64,000 nucleotides of DNA from Chryseobacterium sp. W4I1 (lineage in GTDB: Bacteria; Bacteroidota; Bacteroidia; Flavobacteriales; Weeksellaceae): contig NZ_JAUSXQ010000001.1 of assembly GCF_030816115.1 (NCBI RefSeq), forward strand, positions 3,348,001 to 3,412,000, given 5' to 3'. Made by a program: the position numbers and the translations under genes. Positions 42,571-51,572 of this stretch are shown here, in pieces. The first letter of the stretch is position 1, and each line of letters opens with the position of its first letter. The notes below the pieces were generated by a model. It was given only the letters and a program-made list of their open reading frames with translations, searched no databases and was not told the DNA's origin.

Positions 42571-44229
42571 GTGTGTCTGGCTCCCAACACTTTAGAATTC
42601 AATCAAAAAGTAACTCCGAAAGGTGCTGTAGCAGAAATAGCAGAGGAAAAAACTGAACCGGTAAAAGATTCGGTAAAAGCGATAGAAACGGTTGCTACAA
42701 ATCCGGCAAAAGGAGACGTGACGGTTACTGCGGTTTCTCAATTGGATCCTAAGCAGTTAAAAATAGCAACTATTGATTTCCAGAAACCTTTAACTGACTG
42801 TGGAACCACGACAGAAAAAGTAAGTGAAAATTACTGGACTTATTTATTTTTAGGATTTGCCGGAGGTTTAATCGCTTTACTGACACCTTGCGTTTTTCCT
42901 ATGATTCCGCTTACGGTTTCTTTTTTTACCAAAGGAAGCAGCAATAAGGCAAAAGGTAAGAGAGATGCATTGATCTATGGATTTTTTATCCTTCTGATCT
43001 TTGTATTATTAAGTGTTCCGTTCCATTTGATTGATGGAATTGCAGGAAATGTTTTCAATGAAATATCTACAAGTGTCTGGCTGAATATTGCCTTCTTTAT
43101 CATATTCATTTTCTTTGCAGGAAGTTTCTTCGGATATTATGACATCACGCTTCCGAGCTCTATTGCCAACAAATCTTCAAAAGCAGAAGAAGCTGGCGGA
43201 CTGGTTGGTATTTTCTTTATGGCGTTGACTCTGGTTATTGTTTCTTTCTCTTGTACCGGACCTATTCTGGGTGGTTTATTAGGAAGTGCTGTAACTGGAT
43301 CGTCTAATGTTCCGATGCTGCTTACTTTTGCATTAGCCGGATTTGGATTGGCCTGGGCTATCGTTTTCGGACTGCTGGCTTTATTCCCGCAGGCTTTAAA
43401 GAGTCTTCCGAAATCAGGAGGATGGATGAATACGGTAAAAGTGGTTCTTGGATTTGTAGAACTGGCTTTAGCTTTAAAGTTCTTATCTAAAGCTGATCTG
43501 GTTTCGAAAACATTCTTATTAAAAAGAGAACTTTTCATTGCCATCTGGATCGTTGTTGCATTAGGACTGACTTTATATCTTTTCGGAATTATAAGATTTC
43601 CGCATGATGATAAAAAACCAAAGATTTCAATTACAAGAAAGATATTGGGCGCATTGGGAATTGGTTTTGTTATTTATCTTATTCAGGGATTAATTCCTGC
43701 CGAACGTCCAAAACTTCAGTTATTAAGTGGGATTTTACCTCCACTGAACGTCAGTTATTTCCATGATGAAAAAGACGGTATTCTGGGAATGCATCCTGAG
43801 CATGATTTCTTCAAAGCTATTGAGCTTGCCAAAAAAGAAGACAAGCCTATTTTAATTGACTTTACCGGTTACGGCTGCGAAAATTGCCGAAAGATGGAGG
43901 AATTTGTTTGGAGTGAACCGGACATTCTTCCCATTCTGCAAAATGACGTGGTACTTGCTTCTTTATATGTAGATGATAAGGAGGAACTTCCTGAAGATCA
44001 GAAAACAAAAATTGATCTTGGAGACGGACAGGTGAAAAAGGTAAAAACAATCGGTGACCGATGGAGCCTGTTCCAACAGGTGAATTTTAATAATAATTCC
44101 CAGCCGCACTACGTTTTGATAACACCGGATGGAAAAGTAATCAACACTCCTGTATCGGGATATATGCCGAAAGAAGATTTTAAAAAGTTCCTTGAATGTG
44201 GAGTAAATTATTATAAGAAAAATAAATAA
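42571..44229 (+). CDS. dsbD: Thiol:disulfide interchange protein DsbD, membrane and C-terminal part
   Basis: 552 residues counted from an internal GTG; the frame is open back to about 42472 and includes the N-terminal-domain Cys pair TCDDRVC. Order: end of the alpha domain, about eight transmembrane helices with the redox Cys of LTPCVFPMIPLT and SFSCTGPILGGLLG, then a thioredoxin-like domain with DFTGYGCENCRKMEE (CxxC). DsbD carries electrons from cytoplasmic thioredoxin to periplasmic partners. The GTG is not a credible real start, since it lies inside the N-terminal domain. A terminator follows. Confidence 0.9.
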   Translation: MCLAPNTLEFNQKVTPKGAVAEIAEEKTEPVKDSVKAIETVATNPAKGDVTVTAVSQLDPKQLKIATIDFQKPLTDCGTTTEKVSENYWTYLFLGFAGGLIALLTPCVFPMIPLTVSFFTKGSSNKAKGKRDALIYGFFILLIFVLLSVPFHLIDGIAGNVFNEISTSVWLNIAFFIIFIFFAGSFFGYYDITLPSSIANKSSKAEEAGGLVGIFFMALTLVIVSFSCTGPILGGLLGSAVTGSSNVPMLLTFALAGFGLAWAIVFGLLALFPQALKSLPKSGGWMNTVKVVLGFVELALALKFLSKADLVSKTFLLKRELFIAIWIVVALGLTLYLFGIIRFPHDDKKPKISITRKILGALGIGFVIYLIQGLIPAERPKLQLLSGILPPLNVSYFHDEKDGILGMHPEHDFFKAIELAKKEDKPILIDFTGYGCENCRKMEEFVWSEPDILPILQNDVVLASLYVDDKEELPEDQKTKIDLGDGQVKKVKTIGDRWSLFQQVNFNNNSQPHYVLITPDGKVINTPVSGYMPKEDFKKFLECGVNYYKKNK

Positions 44230-44248
44230 GATCTTATCTAAATAATGT

Positions 44249-44282
44249 AAGCCTTATCAATTTATTTTGGTAAGGCTTTTTC
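44249..44282 (+). terminator. Terminator after dsbD
   Basis: AAGCCTTA (44249-44256) pairs with TAAGGCTT (44271-44278), followed by TTTTTC. Confidence 0.7.
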
Positions 44283-44381
44283 TTACACTTACTAGAAATA
44301 AATCTACACTTACTAATTGATTTGAGAACAATTCTTTTTTTTTATTAAATTACACCCTGAGTCACTCAATTACAATTACAT

Positions 44382-45935
44382 ATGAACTATTTTAAATTTA
44401 CTTTTTTATTTTCTCTTATCATTTATTCCTTTCTGCCGGCACAGACCTCCCCTGCTATACAATGGCAGAAATCACTGGGTGGAAGCCAGGGAGAGCATGC
44501 AAAATCTGTCCAGCAAACCTCAGATGGAGGTTATATTGTTGCCGGATTATCTAATTCTACTGACGGAGATGTGACGGGAAATCATGGAGGTTCTGATTAC
44601 TGGATTGTAAAACTGGATGCCTCAGGAACGATACAATGGCAAAAATCACTGGGTGGAAGTTCTAATGACAACGCCAATTTTATTCAGCAAACCTCTGACG
44701 GAGGATATATTATTGCGGGAGAATCTAATTCCAACGACGGAGATGTGACAGGAAATCATGGAAATTTTGATTACTGGATCGTGAAATTAGATGCTTCAGG
44801 AACTCTGCAATGGCAAAAATCATTAGGTGGAAGTAATCAGGATGTGGCCAATTGTATCCGACAAACTACCGACGGCGGCTATATCGTTGCCGGTGAATCT
44901 TATTCTACCAACGGAGATGTCACAGGAAATCATGGAATTTCCGATTACTGGATTGTAAAATTAGACGCCTCAGGAACTATGCAATGGCAGAAGTCACTGG
45001 GCGGAACTTCTTATGAAGGAGCAAATTCAATCCAACAGACTTCTGACGGAGGATATATTTTGGCAGGCACAGGTAGTTCTACTAATGGAGACATTAGTAT
45101 AAATTATGGAAACGGAGATTTTTGGATCGTAAAATTAGATGCCTCAGGAATGATACAATGGGAGAAATCATTAATGGGTAATCTTGCTGATACTGCACAG
45201 TCTATCCAACAAACATCAGATGGAGGATATATTGTTGCGGGCATGTCTAATTCTACAAACTCTGAAATACCGCTAATGTTTGGAACATCTAATTATTGTG
45301 TGGCAAAATTAGATTCTAATGGAAATACATTATGGCAAAGATATTTTGGGGGCAGCGGTGAAGATCACCCCTATTCTACCCAACAAACTTCTGACGGAGG
45401 ATATATTGTCGCCGGGGCAACTGGTTCTTTAGATGGTCATATTACAGGAAATCATGGAAGTTTCGATTTCTGGATCGTAAAATTAGATGACACAGGAAAC
45501 ATACAATGGCAGAAACCATTGGGTGGAAGTGATTTTGATGAAGCCTATTCCATTCAGCAGACAGCTGATAGCGGATATATAATCGCAGGTATGATTTTTT
45601 CTGCAGACGGGAACATTACGGGTTACCACGGAAACAATGACGCCTGGATTGTCAAATTAAGTTCCACCCAATTAAACACTGGAGAAACTCAACTTATTAA
45701 TAAGCCCATTATCTATCCTAATCCGGCAAAAGATATGATCCATCTGGATCATCTTCCCGCAGAAACGGTTGTACATATTACCGATATGTCCGGAAGAAAT
45801 CGTTTCACCCAAAAATACAAAGAGAAAAAGATCAACATCCCTGTTTCTCAATTCAACAATAGCGTGTATCTTATTCAGGTTCAGCATCAGGGGAAAATTA
45901 TTTTATCCGACAAACTGATCATAAGAAAACAATAA
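44382..45935 (+). CDS. Secreted seven-repeat protein with T9SS sorting domain
   Basis: 517 residues. Signal peptide (MNYFKFTFLFSLIIYSFLPAQ), then seven tandem repeats of 58 residues (about 26-431) of the form IQWQKSLGGS...SIQQTSDGGYIVAG...GDVTGNHG...DYWIVKLDASGT, and a C-terminal type A sorting domain (IIYPNPAKDMIHLDHLP, VYLIQVQHQGKIILSDKLIIRK) that directs export by the type IX system and attachment to the cell surface. The repeats resemble blade-like units found in Bacteroidota surface proteins; a seven-bladed propeller is a reasonable guess. Role unknown. Confidence 0.88.
   Translation: MNYFKFTFLFSLIIYSFLPAQTSPAIQWQKSLGGSQGEHAKSVQQTSDGGYIVAGLSNSTDGDVTGNHGGSDYWIVKLDASGTIQWQKSLGGSSNDNANFIQQTSDGGYIIAGESNSNDGDVTGNHGNFDYWIVKLDASGTLQWQKSLGGSNQDVANCIRQTTDGGYIVAGESYSTNGDVTGNHGISDYWIVKLDASGTMQWQKSLGGTSYEGANSIQQTSDGGYILAGTGSSTNGDISINYGNGDFWIVKLDASGMIQWEKSLMGNLADTAQSIQQTSDGGYIVAGMSNSTNSEIPLMFGTSNYCVAKLDSNGNTLWQRYFGGSGEDHPYSTQQTSDGGYIVAGATGSLDGHITGNHGSFDFWIVKLDDTGNIQWQKPLGGSDFDEAYSIQQTADSGYIIAGMIFSADGNITGYHGNNDAWIVKLSSTQLNTGETQLINKPIIYPNPAKDMIHLDHLPAETVVHITDMSGRNRFTQKYKEKKINIPVSQFNNSVYLIQVQHQGKIILSDKLIIRKQ
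44457..45674 (+). repeat. Seven 174-base tandem coding repeats
   Basis: In-frame units of 58 codons starting at each xQWQ/EK or xLWQR. Copies 1-4 are most alike at the DNA level (for example ACTGGGTGGAAG, GGAGATGTGACAGG, AAATCATGG); copies 5 and 6 are more diverged. Confidence 0.85.
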
Positions 45936-46129
45936 ACAAATCCATAAAGTATCATAAAACATTATGAATTCAAATAACTATAATGCGTTTTAATGTTAAA
46001 TTATAATTTATTTTTGATTTTTCATATCATTTAATAAATTTAGGTACAGACTTTGCATCGATTCCCTCGAATCACGATGAATTCTAGACGCTTCATCAAG
46101 TACCGTTTAACATTTAAAAATATGAAATC

Positions 46130-46654
46130 ATGGCTGAAGTAATTGCACAAGAAAAATCAGGAGGCAAACAAAAGAAAAAACTAATCCGGGTAGATATGAC
46201 CCCAATGGTAGATTTGGGATTTCTACTAATCACCTTCTTCATGTTCACTACCAATTTTACAAAACCCAATGTAATGGATCTGGGACTTCCGGCAAAGGAC
46301 CCCAATCCGCATCCAATAGATATTCCTCATATTGGAGATAAAAATCAGGTTACCTTTATATTAGGAAAGGACAACAGAGTATTTTACCACCAAAGTAATG
46401 AGAAGGATCTCAATTCCGGGAATTTAAAGGAAACGGATTTCAGTGGAGTGAAAATCTCACAGATTATTTCTGAAGCCTATAAAAACGCACCGGTACCTGA
46501 AAACTTTACCGTTATTGTAAAACCAACCGATGAAGCTAATTATAAGAATTTTGTAGATATCCTGGACAATATTGCGATCTCTAAAAAAGAAAGATATGGC
46601 GTTACTGATATAAAACCCTGGGAAAAGAAAGTGTATACAGAATTAACCAAATAA
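46130..46654 (+). CDS. Isolated ExbD/TolR-like protein
   Basis: 174 residues, with RVDMTPMVDLGFLLITFFMFTTNFTKPNVMDLGLPAK nearly identical to the second ExbD of the Ton operon (27167-27739), and a matching C-terminus (FTVIVKPTDEANYKNFVDILDNIAISKKERYGVTDIKPWEK). The periplasmic middle differs. The membrane Asp is kept, so it should be able to pair with an ExbB channel, but no exbB is nearby. Probably a duplication that uses the main ExbB. Single gene ended by a terminator. Confidence 0.9.
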   Translation: MAEVIAQEKSGGKQKKKLIRVDMTPMVDLGFLLITFFMFTTNFTKPNVMDLGLPAKDPNPHPIDIPHIGDKNQVTFILGKDNRVFYHQSNEKDLNSGNLKETDFSGVKISQIISEAYKNAPVPENFTVIVKPTDEANYKNFVDILDNIAISKKERYGVTDIKPWEKKVYTELTK

Positions 46655-46660
46655 CACAGA

Positions 46661-46687
46661 AGAGCATTTTTAGAATGCTCTTTTTTT
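46661..46687 (+). terminator. Terminator after the isolated exbD
   Basis: AGAGCATT (46661-46668) pairs with AATGCTCT (46674-46681), then a T-run. Confidence 0.8.
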
Positions 46688-46768
46688 ATTTAAATTTGAA
46701 GATAGAATAGATTTCAAGACCTGAAATTATCTTCTGAAATATTTTTAACTGTTATAACATCTACGACC

Positions 46769-47551
46769 ATGCTGAATTTTGAAAGAAAAGGAAACGGAAA
46801 AGAAACTTTGGTACTACTTCACGGCTTTATGGAAAACCTGTCTATCTGGAGCGACATGGAACCTCATCTTTCTAAAGATTTCTCTCTGTTAAAAATAGAT
46901 CTTCCCGGTCATGGACAGTCAGATATTCTGGCAGACGTTCATACCATGGAACTGATGGCTGATGAAGTAAAAAAAGTTTTAGATAAGGAAAAACTTGATA
47001 AAGTGCACCTGCTTGGACATTCCATGGGCGGCTACACTGCACTGGCCTTTGCTGACAAGTATCCTGACACGCTGAAAAGTCTTACCTTATTCTTCTCAAC
47101 CTATTTTCCTGATGATGAAGAGAAGAAACAGCAGCGCATTAAAAGCTACAGAATCATACAGGATGCTTTTGCCCATTACGCAAGAGCAGGAGTTCCCAAT
47201 CTGTTCAACCCTAATGAAAGAGATATCCTGGAAGGAAAAGTAGAGACCGCTCTTGAAACAGCCCTTGCCACCAATAATCTGGGAGCCCTTGCCTGTGTAA
47301 AAGGAATGGTGGCAAGAACGGATAAAAAACATATCATGGAAAATCTGGAGGCCAAAATTTTAGTTTTAGCCGGAAAGCATGATAATGCCGTAAAAACAGA
47401 TATGGTTATCAAACATCTTCCTGACAGAACCAATATAAAATCATATGTTCTTGACTGCGGACACAACGGACACTGGGAGAAACCCGGCATCTGTGCAGAA
47501 ATTATCAATACAGAGCTTCTTCATAATCTGCCCAAAAAAATAGTTATGTAA
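46769..47551 (+). CDS. Alpha/beta-fold hydrolase
   Basis: 260 residues. LVLLHGFMENLSIW is the oxyanion HG motif, GHSMGGYTAL the nucleophile elbow (Ser in GHSMG), and the C-terminal His is in DCGHNGHWE; the acid is probably Asp in LAGKHDNAV. The family includes esterases and MenH/BioH-like enzymes; substrate unknown. Cytoplasmic (no signal peptide). The patatin gene follows 71 bases later on the same strand, so the two may act in lipid or ester turnover together. Confidence 0.9.
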   Translation: MLNFERKGNGKETLVLLHGFMENLSIWSDMEPHLSKDFSLLKIDLPGHGQSDILADVHTMELMADEVKKVLDKEKLDKVHLLGHSMGGYTALAFADKYPDTLKSLTLFFSTYFPDDEEKKQQRIKSYRIIQDAFAHYARAGVPNLFNPNERDILEGKVETALETALATNNLGALACVKGMVARTDKKHIMENLEAKILVLAGKHDNAVKTDMVIKHLPDRTNIKSYVLDCGHNGHWEKPGICAEIINTELLHNLPKKIVM

Positions 47552-47622
47552 AAATATGCAGTGGTGGTTCCAGACTATACCTATCAAAATTTCTTGTATA
47601 TTAGTAAAGATTAATTATCTCA

Positions 47623-48432
47623 ATGGGTTTATTCTCTTTCAAAAAAAAGAAACCGCCAGTCATCGGGCTTACACTTTCGGGTGGAGGAATGCGTGGAATT
47701 GCACATATTGCAGTACTCAAGGCCCTGGAAGAATATAACCTGAAGCCTCATATCATCTCAGGAACCAGTGCAGGCTCTATTGTAGGAGCTTTCTATTCTT
47801 TCGGCAAATCACCGGATGAGATGATGGATATTGTAAGGCATACGACTTTCTTTTCGAGGTCTTATCTGAAACTGTCTAAAAATGGTATTTTCAGCTCAAA
47901 TTTCATTTTAAAACTATTGACCGATTATTTTCCCGAGAATGATTTTAAGATCTTAAAAATCCCTGTTTATGTTACTGCTACAGAAATGACTCACGGAATT
48001 GTGGATTTCTTTTCAGAAGGAGAACTTTTCGCACCCCTTCTGGCCTCATCAAGTGTTCCGTTCATTCTGCCTCCGGTAAGGATGGGTGAAAAAATATATG
48101 TAGATGGTGGTGTCCTGGATAATCTTCCTATAGAACCTATTATTGACAAATGTGACTTTTTAATTGCCTCCCACGTCAATTCTATAAGCTATGATGAACT
48201 CAAAAAAATGAGTCTGATGAAAGAATTTGACAGGATTCTTCACTTAGCCATTGCCAAATCCGTTTATTCTAAAGTGAAGTCCTGTGATATTTTTTTAGAC
48301 CCGCCTAAAATGACAAAATTCAGTCTTTTCAGTAAGAAAAACCTTGACGTGATGTTTCAGGAAGTTTATGAATATACATGTAAAGAACTGGAAGAGAAAG
48401 GATATACTAAGGATTTAATAACAAGAGTCTAA
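47623..48432 (+). CDS. Patatin-like phospholipase
   Basis: 269 residues. GLTLSGGGMRGIAHIAVLKAL is the glycine-rich oxyanion loop, HIISGTSAGSIVGAFYSFG carries the nucleophile Ser (GTSAG), and IYVDGGVLDNLPIEP gives the catalytic Asp (DGG). This Ser-Asp dyad enzyme cleaves fatty acyl esters; relatives (RssA/YlbK type) are cytoplasmic, and a signal peptide is not seen. MGLFSFKKKKPPVIG is a usual start. Confidence 0.92.
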   Translation: MGLFSFKKKKPPVIGLTLSGGGMRGIAHIAVLKALEEYNLKPHIISGTSAGSIVGAFYSFGKSPDEMMDIVRHTTFFSRSYLKLSKNGIFSSNFILKLLTDYFPENDFKILKIPVYVTATEMTHGIVDFFSEGELFAPLLASSSVPFILPPVRMGEKIYVDGGVLDNLPIEPIIDKCDFLIASHVNSISYDELKKMSLMKEFDRILHLAIAKSVYSKVKSCDIFLDPPKMTKFSLFSKKNLDVMFQEVYEYTCKELEEKGYTKDLITRV

Positions 48433-48547
48433 ACCTGTTTAAATCTTATTTTTTTGAAACATAAGAAGAATAAACTGTTTAATAAGGTTAAACAGATTTA
48501 ATGATAATATTACCTCTTACAATTGCCTTTATCTTGTCTTGAATACA

Positions 48548-49552
48548 TTACAATTTATCCTCCTCTAGTCTTTTCTTGAATGTTTCAATCGTATCGGCAA
48601 GAGATTCATCAGATTTTCCTCCCGCGGCATTAATGTGCCCGCCGCCACTGAAATATTTTCTGGAGAACTGATTCACATCTACATCATCTTTACTTCTGAA
48701 AGAAATTTTAATAAAATCATCATACAGATCTTCCATAAAGAAAGCCGCCATTTTTACACCGGCAATACTCAGTCCATAATTTACAAAACCTTCTGTATCT
48801 CCTTTCTGAAAACCAAATTCTTTCAGTTCATTTCTTGTTAAAGATAAGACAGCCACCGTACCGTCATTCACCACTTCTATTCTTCCCAGTACAAGAGCAA
48901 GGAGATGAAGACGGGAAACAGTATTCGTATCCCAGGTATTTGAAGTAATTACGGATGGATCAGCTCCTTTTTCTATTAAATTAGCAATAATCCTATGGGT
49001 AGTTGCACTTGTAGAACGGAAACGGAAACCACCGGTATCCGTCATGATGCCGGTATAAAGACATTCCGCAATATTCTGATTAACCAGTGCCTCATCCTCC
49101 ATTGCTTCAATAAAATGATAGATCATCTGTGAAGTGGCAGGAATGACCGTATCAGAATAGACAAAATCAAAATTTTCAGGCTGCTGATGATGGTCGATAA
49201 GAATTTTTTTAGCTTTAGCCCTGGTCAGCCAGTCTCCCAATATTCCTATTCTGGAAGGCGAATTAAAATCAAGGCAGAAAATAACATCTGCACTGCTGAT
49301 GAGCTCAAAAGCATATTTTCTCTTATATTCTCCGATGATTACCTTTTTAGATTCCGGCATCCATTTCAGGAATTTCGGAAAATCATTTGGTACGATTACT
49401 TCTGCAGGAATTCCCTTTGCCGTCAGATAATGTTTCAGCCCCAAACTGGAGCCGATAGCATCGCCATCCGGATTATAATGGGTAAGGATAACTATCTTGC
49501 TTTCAGGCGTAAGTAATGTATTGATATCTAAAAGTTCTGCTGGTGTAAACAT
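48548..49552 (-). CDS. DHH/DHHA1 phosphoesterase, NrnA-like oligoribonuclease
   Basis: 334 residues from the ATG at 49552 (MFTPAELLDINTLL). DHH motifs: LTHYNPDGDAIGSSLGL, FCLDFNSPSRIG, ILIDHHQQPENFDF and TDTGGFRF; DHHA1 substrate-binding end: FSRKYFSGGGHINAAGGKS. NrnA-type enzymes cut nanoRNAs and pAp to mononucleotides and can also degrade pGpG/pApA. A 20-residue N-terminal extension (from 49612) is rejected because it would overlap the -7 box. Convergent with the patatin gene. Confidence 0.9.
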   Translation of the reverse strand: MFTPAELLDINTLLTPESKIVILTHYNPDGDAIGSSLGLKHYLTAKGIPAEVIVPNDFPKFLKWMPESKKVIIGEYKRKYAFELISSADVIFCLDFNSPSRIGILGDWLTRAKAKKILIDHHQQPENFDFVYSDTVIPATSQMIYHFIEAMEDEALVNQNIAECLYTGIMTDTGGFRFRSTSATTHRIIANLIEKGADPSVITSNTWDTNTVSRLHLLALVLGRIEVVNDGTVAVLSLTRNELKEFGFQKGDTEGFVNYGLSIAGVKMAAFFMEDLYDDFIKISFRSKDDVDVNQFSRKYFSGGGHINAAGGKSDESLADTIETFKKRLEEDKL

Positions 49553-49584
49553 CGTGTGTTTATTTTTCTTTAAATTTGAGTTTC

Positions 49585-49592
49585 CAAAGATA
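49585..49592 (-). promoter_or_regulatory. -7 box TATCTTTG of the NrnA-like gene
   Basis: Perfect TAnnTTTG on the minus strand, 32 bases before the ATG at 49552. Confidence 0.5.
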
Positions 49593-49713
49593 GAGCTTTT
49601 AAATAAAATCATCTACAATATTATTTCTGACCCGGAAATTTCGTTTCCAGGCAGAGTTTGCCTGTATGGAGATCAAAACATTTAAAATAATTTCTAAAAA
49701 AAGATACGTAAAA

Positions 49714-49744
49714 TTTGTAACTTTTAAAAATTTCTATATCTTTG
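49714..49744 (+). promoter_or_regulatory. rpmH promoter (TTTG, 19 bp, TATCTTTG)
   Basis: TTTG at 49714-49717 and TATCTTTG at 49737-49744 with the ideal 19-base spacing: one of the clearest promoters in the window, as expected for a ribosomal protein. Confidence 0.8.
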
Positions 49745-49788
49745 CAACCTGAAAATTAATAGATTAATTACGATTTAAATATATAGTA

Positions 49789-49947
49789 ATGAGTAAAAGA
49801 ACATTCCAACCATCAGAGAGAAAGAAAAGAAACAAACACGGTTTCAGAGAAAGAATGTCTACGCCAAACGGGAGAAGAGTTTTGGCAGCAAGAAGAGCTA
49901 AAGGCAGAAAGAGTTTAACTGTTAGTGCAGCGCGCGCTAAGAGATAA
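49789..49947 (+). CDS. rpmH: 50S ribosomal protein L34
   Basis: 52 residues: [20 protein letters not shown] then [20 protein letters not shown] and [12 protein letters not shown]. All L34 hallmarks are present (KRTFQPS, RKRxxxHGFRxRM, GRRVLAxRRxKGRxxL). It is a very basic protein of the large subunit. It has its own promoter and terminator and is not linked to rnpA or dnaA here, which is common in Bacteroidota. Confidence 0.98.
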   Translation: MSKRTFQPSERKKRNKHGFRERMSTPNGRRVLAARRAKGRKSLTVSAARAKR

Positions 49948-49972
49948 TATCTCGAATTATCATATACAGATC

Positions 49973-50003
49973 ATGCTTGAAAAGAAGTTTTTCAGGCATT
50001 TTT
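49973..50003 (+). terminator. Terminator after rpmH
   Basis: ATGCTTGAAAA pairs with TTTTTCAGGCAT (one G-T pair) around GAAG, followed by six Ts. Confidence 0.75.
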
Positions 50004-50102
50004 TGTTGTTAAAATTTCCTAAAATTTAGGTTTCTTAAGCTTCTTTTTTCTATTTTTAAGATCTGAAAAAATATTTTAGAAATAGCACGATAAAACTGAA
50101 TT

Positions 50103-50813
50103 ATGCCGCATACAAATATCTCCGGAGATAATATAATAAGCTTACAGCACGCAAAGATTGCACAAAAAAACTTCACTGTTCTTACTGACGTTAATCTTAA
50201 CATCAAAAAAGGCAGATTCTGCTACCTTATCGGAAAAACAGGTTCCGGGAAAAGCTCTCTTCTAAAGACGCTTTACGGACACATTCCTTTGGCATCAGGA
50301 CATGGAGCTGTGGTAGGTTTTGATATTGCAAAACTAAGACCTTCAGACATTCCCAATCTGAGAAGAAAATTAGGAATTGTATTTCAGGATTTCCAATTGC
50401 TTTCCGACAGGACGGTTGAGAAAAACTTAAAATTCGTTCTTGAAGCAACAGGATGGAATGATAAAGTAAAAATGGAAGACCGCATCAACGAAGTTTTGAG
50501 CAGCGTAAACATGAAGAGCAAAAAGCATAAGATGCCGCACGAACTTTCAGGAGGAGAGCAGCAGCGTGTCGCTATTGCCAGAGCCTTACTGAACCACCCG
50601 GATCTTATCCTTGCCGATGAGCCTACAGGAAACCTTGACCCTGAAACTTCCAATGAAATTATGACGCTTCTAAAGCAGGTAGCCCTTGAAAACGGCGCCG
50701 CAGTAGTAATGGCAACCCATGATTATCATATGATCCAAAACTTCCCTGGAGAAGCGATCAGATGTGAGGATGGAAAAGTTTCCGTGCTGGACACAGCAGA
50801 ACTGTTTGAATAA
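50103..50813 (+). CDS. ftsE: Cell-division ATPase FtsE
   Basis: 236 residues. Complete ABC ATPase: Walker A LIGKTGSGKSSLLK, Q-loop IVFQDFQLLSDRTVEKNL, signature LSGGEQQRVAIARAL, Walker B LILADEPTGNLDPET and H-loop ATHDYHM. The QLLSDRTVxxNL and LDPETS patches match FtsE, which with FtsX couples septum formation to peptidoglycan hydrolases. No ftsX is adjacent, as usual in Flavobacteriia. A LolD-like ATPase is the main alternative. Confidence 0.85.
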   Translation: MPHTNISGDNIISLQHAKIAQKNFTVLTDVNLNIKKGRFCYLIGKTGSGKSSLLKTLYGHIPLASGHGAVVGFDIAKLRPSDIPNLRRKLGIVFQDFQLLSDRTVEKNLKFVLEATGWNDKVKMEDRINEVLSSVNMKSKKHKMPHELSGGEQQRVAIARALLNHPDLILADEPTGNLDPETSNEIMTLLKQVALENGAAVVMATHDYHMIQNFPGEAIRCEDGKVSVLDTAELFE

Positions 50814-50870
50814 AATGAAATTTGAAAGATTTAGAAATAAGATAAAGATTACCCATTTATCAATTAGCTT

Positions 50871-51572
50871 CTAACCTTTTCTTTTAAAAATATGAAATTC
50901 CCTGGTGAGTTCAAGATATTGGTCCGAGTATTGTCTCGGACTTTTTTCTATCACAAAATCAGATTCTTCAAGCCGACTTTCTGTTAGCGAAAATTCCAAA
51001 ACTAATCTTTTCGTTTTTGAATTCTCAATTCCTTTAATATTGATTTTGCGCCTTAAAAACAAGTGGTTTTCCGAAGCTACCTGAACAAAGCTACTACCAG
51101 CTTCATCAGGTATAATAACGGAAAAAATTCCCTGATCAGAAAGTAATTTCACAGAAGATTCAATAAGTTGCTGAAAATTTAATTCTATAGTCTGGCGGGC
51201 AATTTTATCTTTATCAGAACCTGATTCTTCAAAATAAGGTGGATTGGAAACAATCAAATCAAACTTATCCCCAGTCTGAAAGGCTTTAAGATCCTGATGA
51301 ATATTTTTCAGTCTCAAATGAAAAGGAGACTGTTCAAAATTTGTTTTGGTAAGCAAAACAGCTTCCTTATTGATATCCAATCCTAAGAAAGATGCACTTG
51401 TATTTCTCTGGGCCAGCATCAAAGAAATCAAGCCGGTTCCGGTTCCAATTTCCAAAACGGAAGAAACTTTTGTTACATCCGCCAATGCGCCAAGCAACAC
51501 ACCGTCTGTTCCTACACGGAAGACCTCTTTTGATTGCTGGATTTCGAAATATTTAAATGTAAAAGGTTTCAC
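50871..51572 (-). CDS. trmN6: tRNA1(Val) adenine-N6 methyltransferase TrmN6 (GTG start)
   Basis: 233 residues. SAM motif I VLEIGTGTGLISLMLAQR, acidic loop LGLDINKEAV, catalytic FDLIVSNPPYFE, and QGIFSVIIP typify YfiC/TrmN6, which methylates A37 of tRNA1-Val. Start codon GTG at 51572, sharing its first G with the TAG stop of the kinase gene (TAGTG), a strong sign of coupled translation. Third gene of ribE-kinase-trmN6. Confidence 0.88.
   Translation of the reverse strand: MKPFTFKYFEIQQSKEVFRVGTDGVLLGALADVTKVSSVLEIGTGTGLISLMLAQRNTSASFLGLDINKEAVLLTKTNFEQSPFHLRLKNIHQDLKAFQTGDKFDLIVSNPPYFEESGSDKDKIARQTIELNFQQLIESSVKLLSDQGIFSVIIPDEAGSSFVQVASENHLFLRRKINIKGIENSKTKRLVLEFSLTESRLEESDFVIEKSPRQYSDQYLELTREFHIFKRKG

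Noticed and set aside
44457..45674. CRISPR-like or non-coding repeat array
   Set aside because: The 174-base periodicity is an exact multiple of codons and encodes 58-residue protein repeats inside a signal-peptide protein.
47556..47738. 60-codon frame before the patatin gene
   Set aside because: It overlaps the patatin start in another frame and looks like untranslated leader plus shadow.
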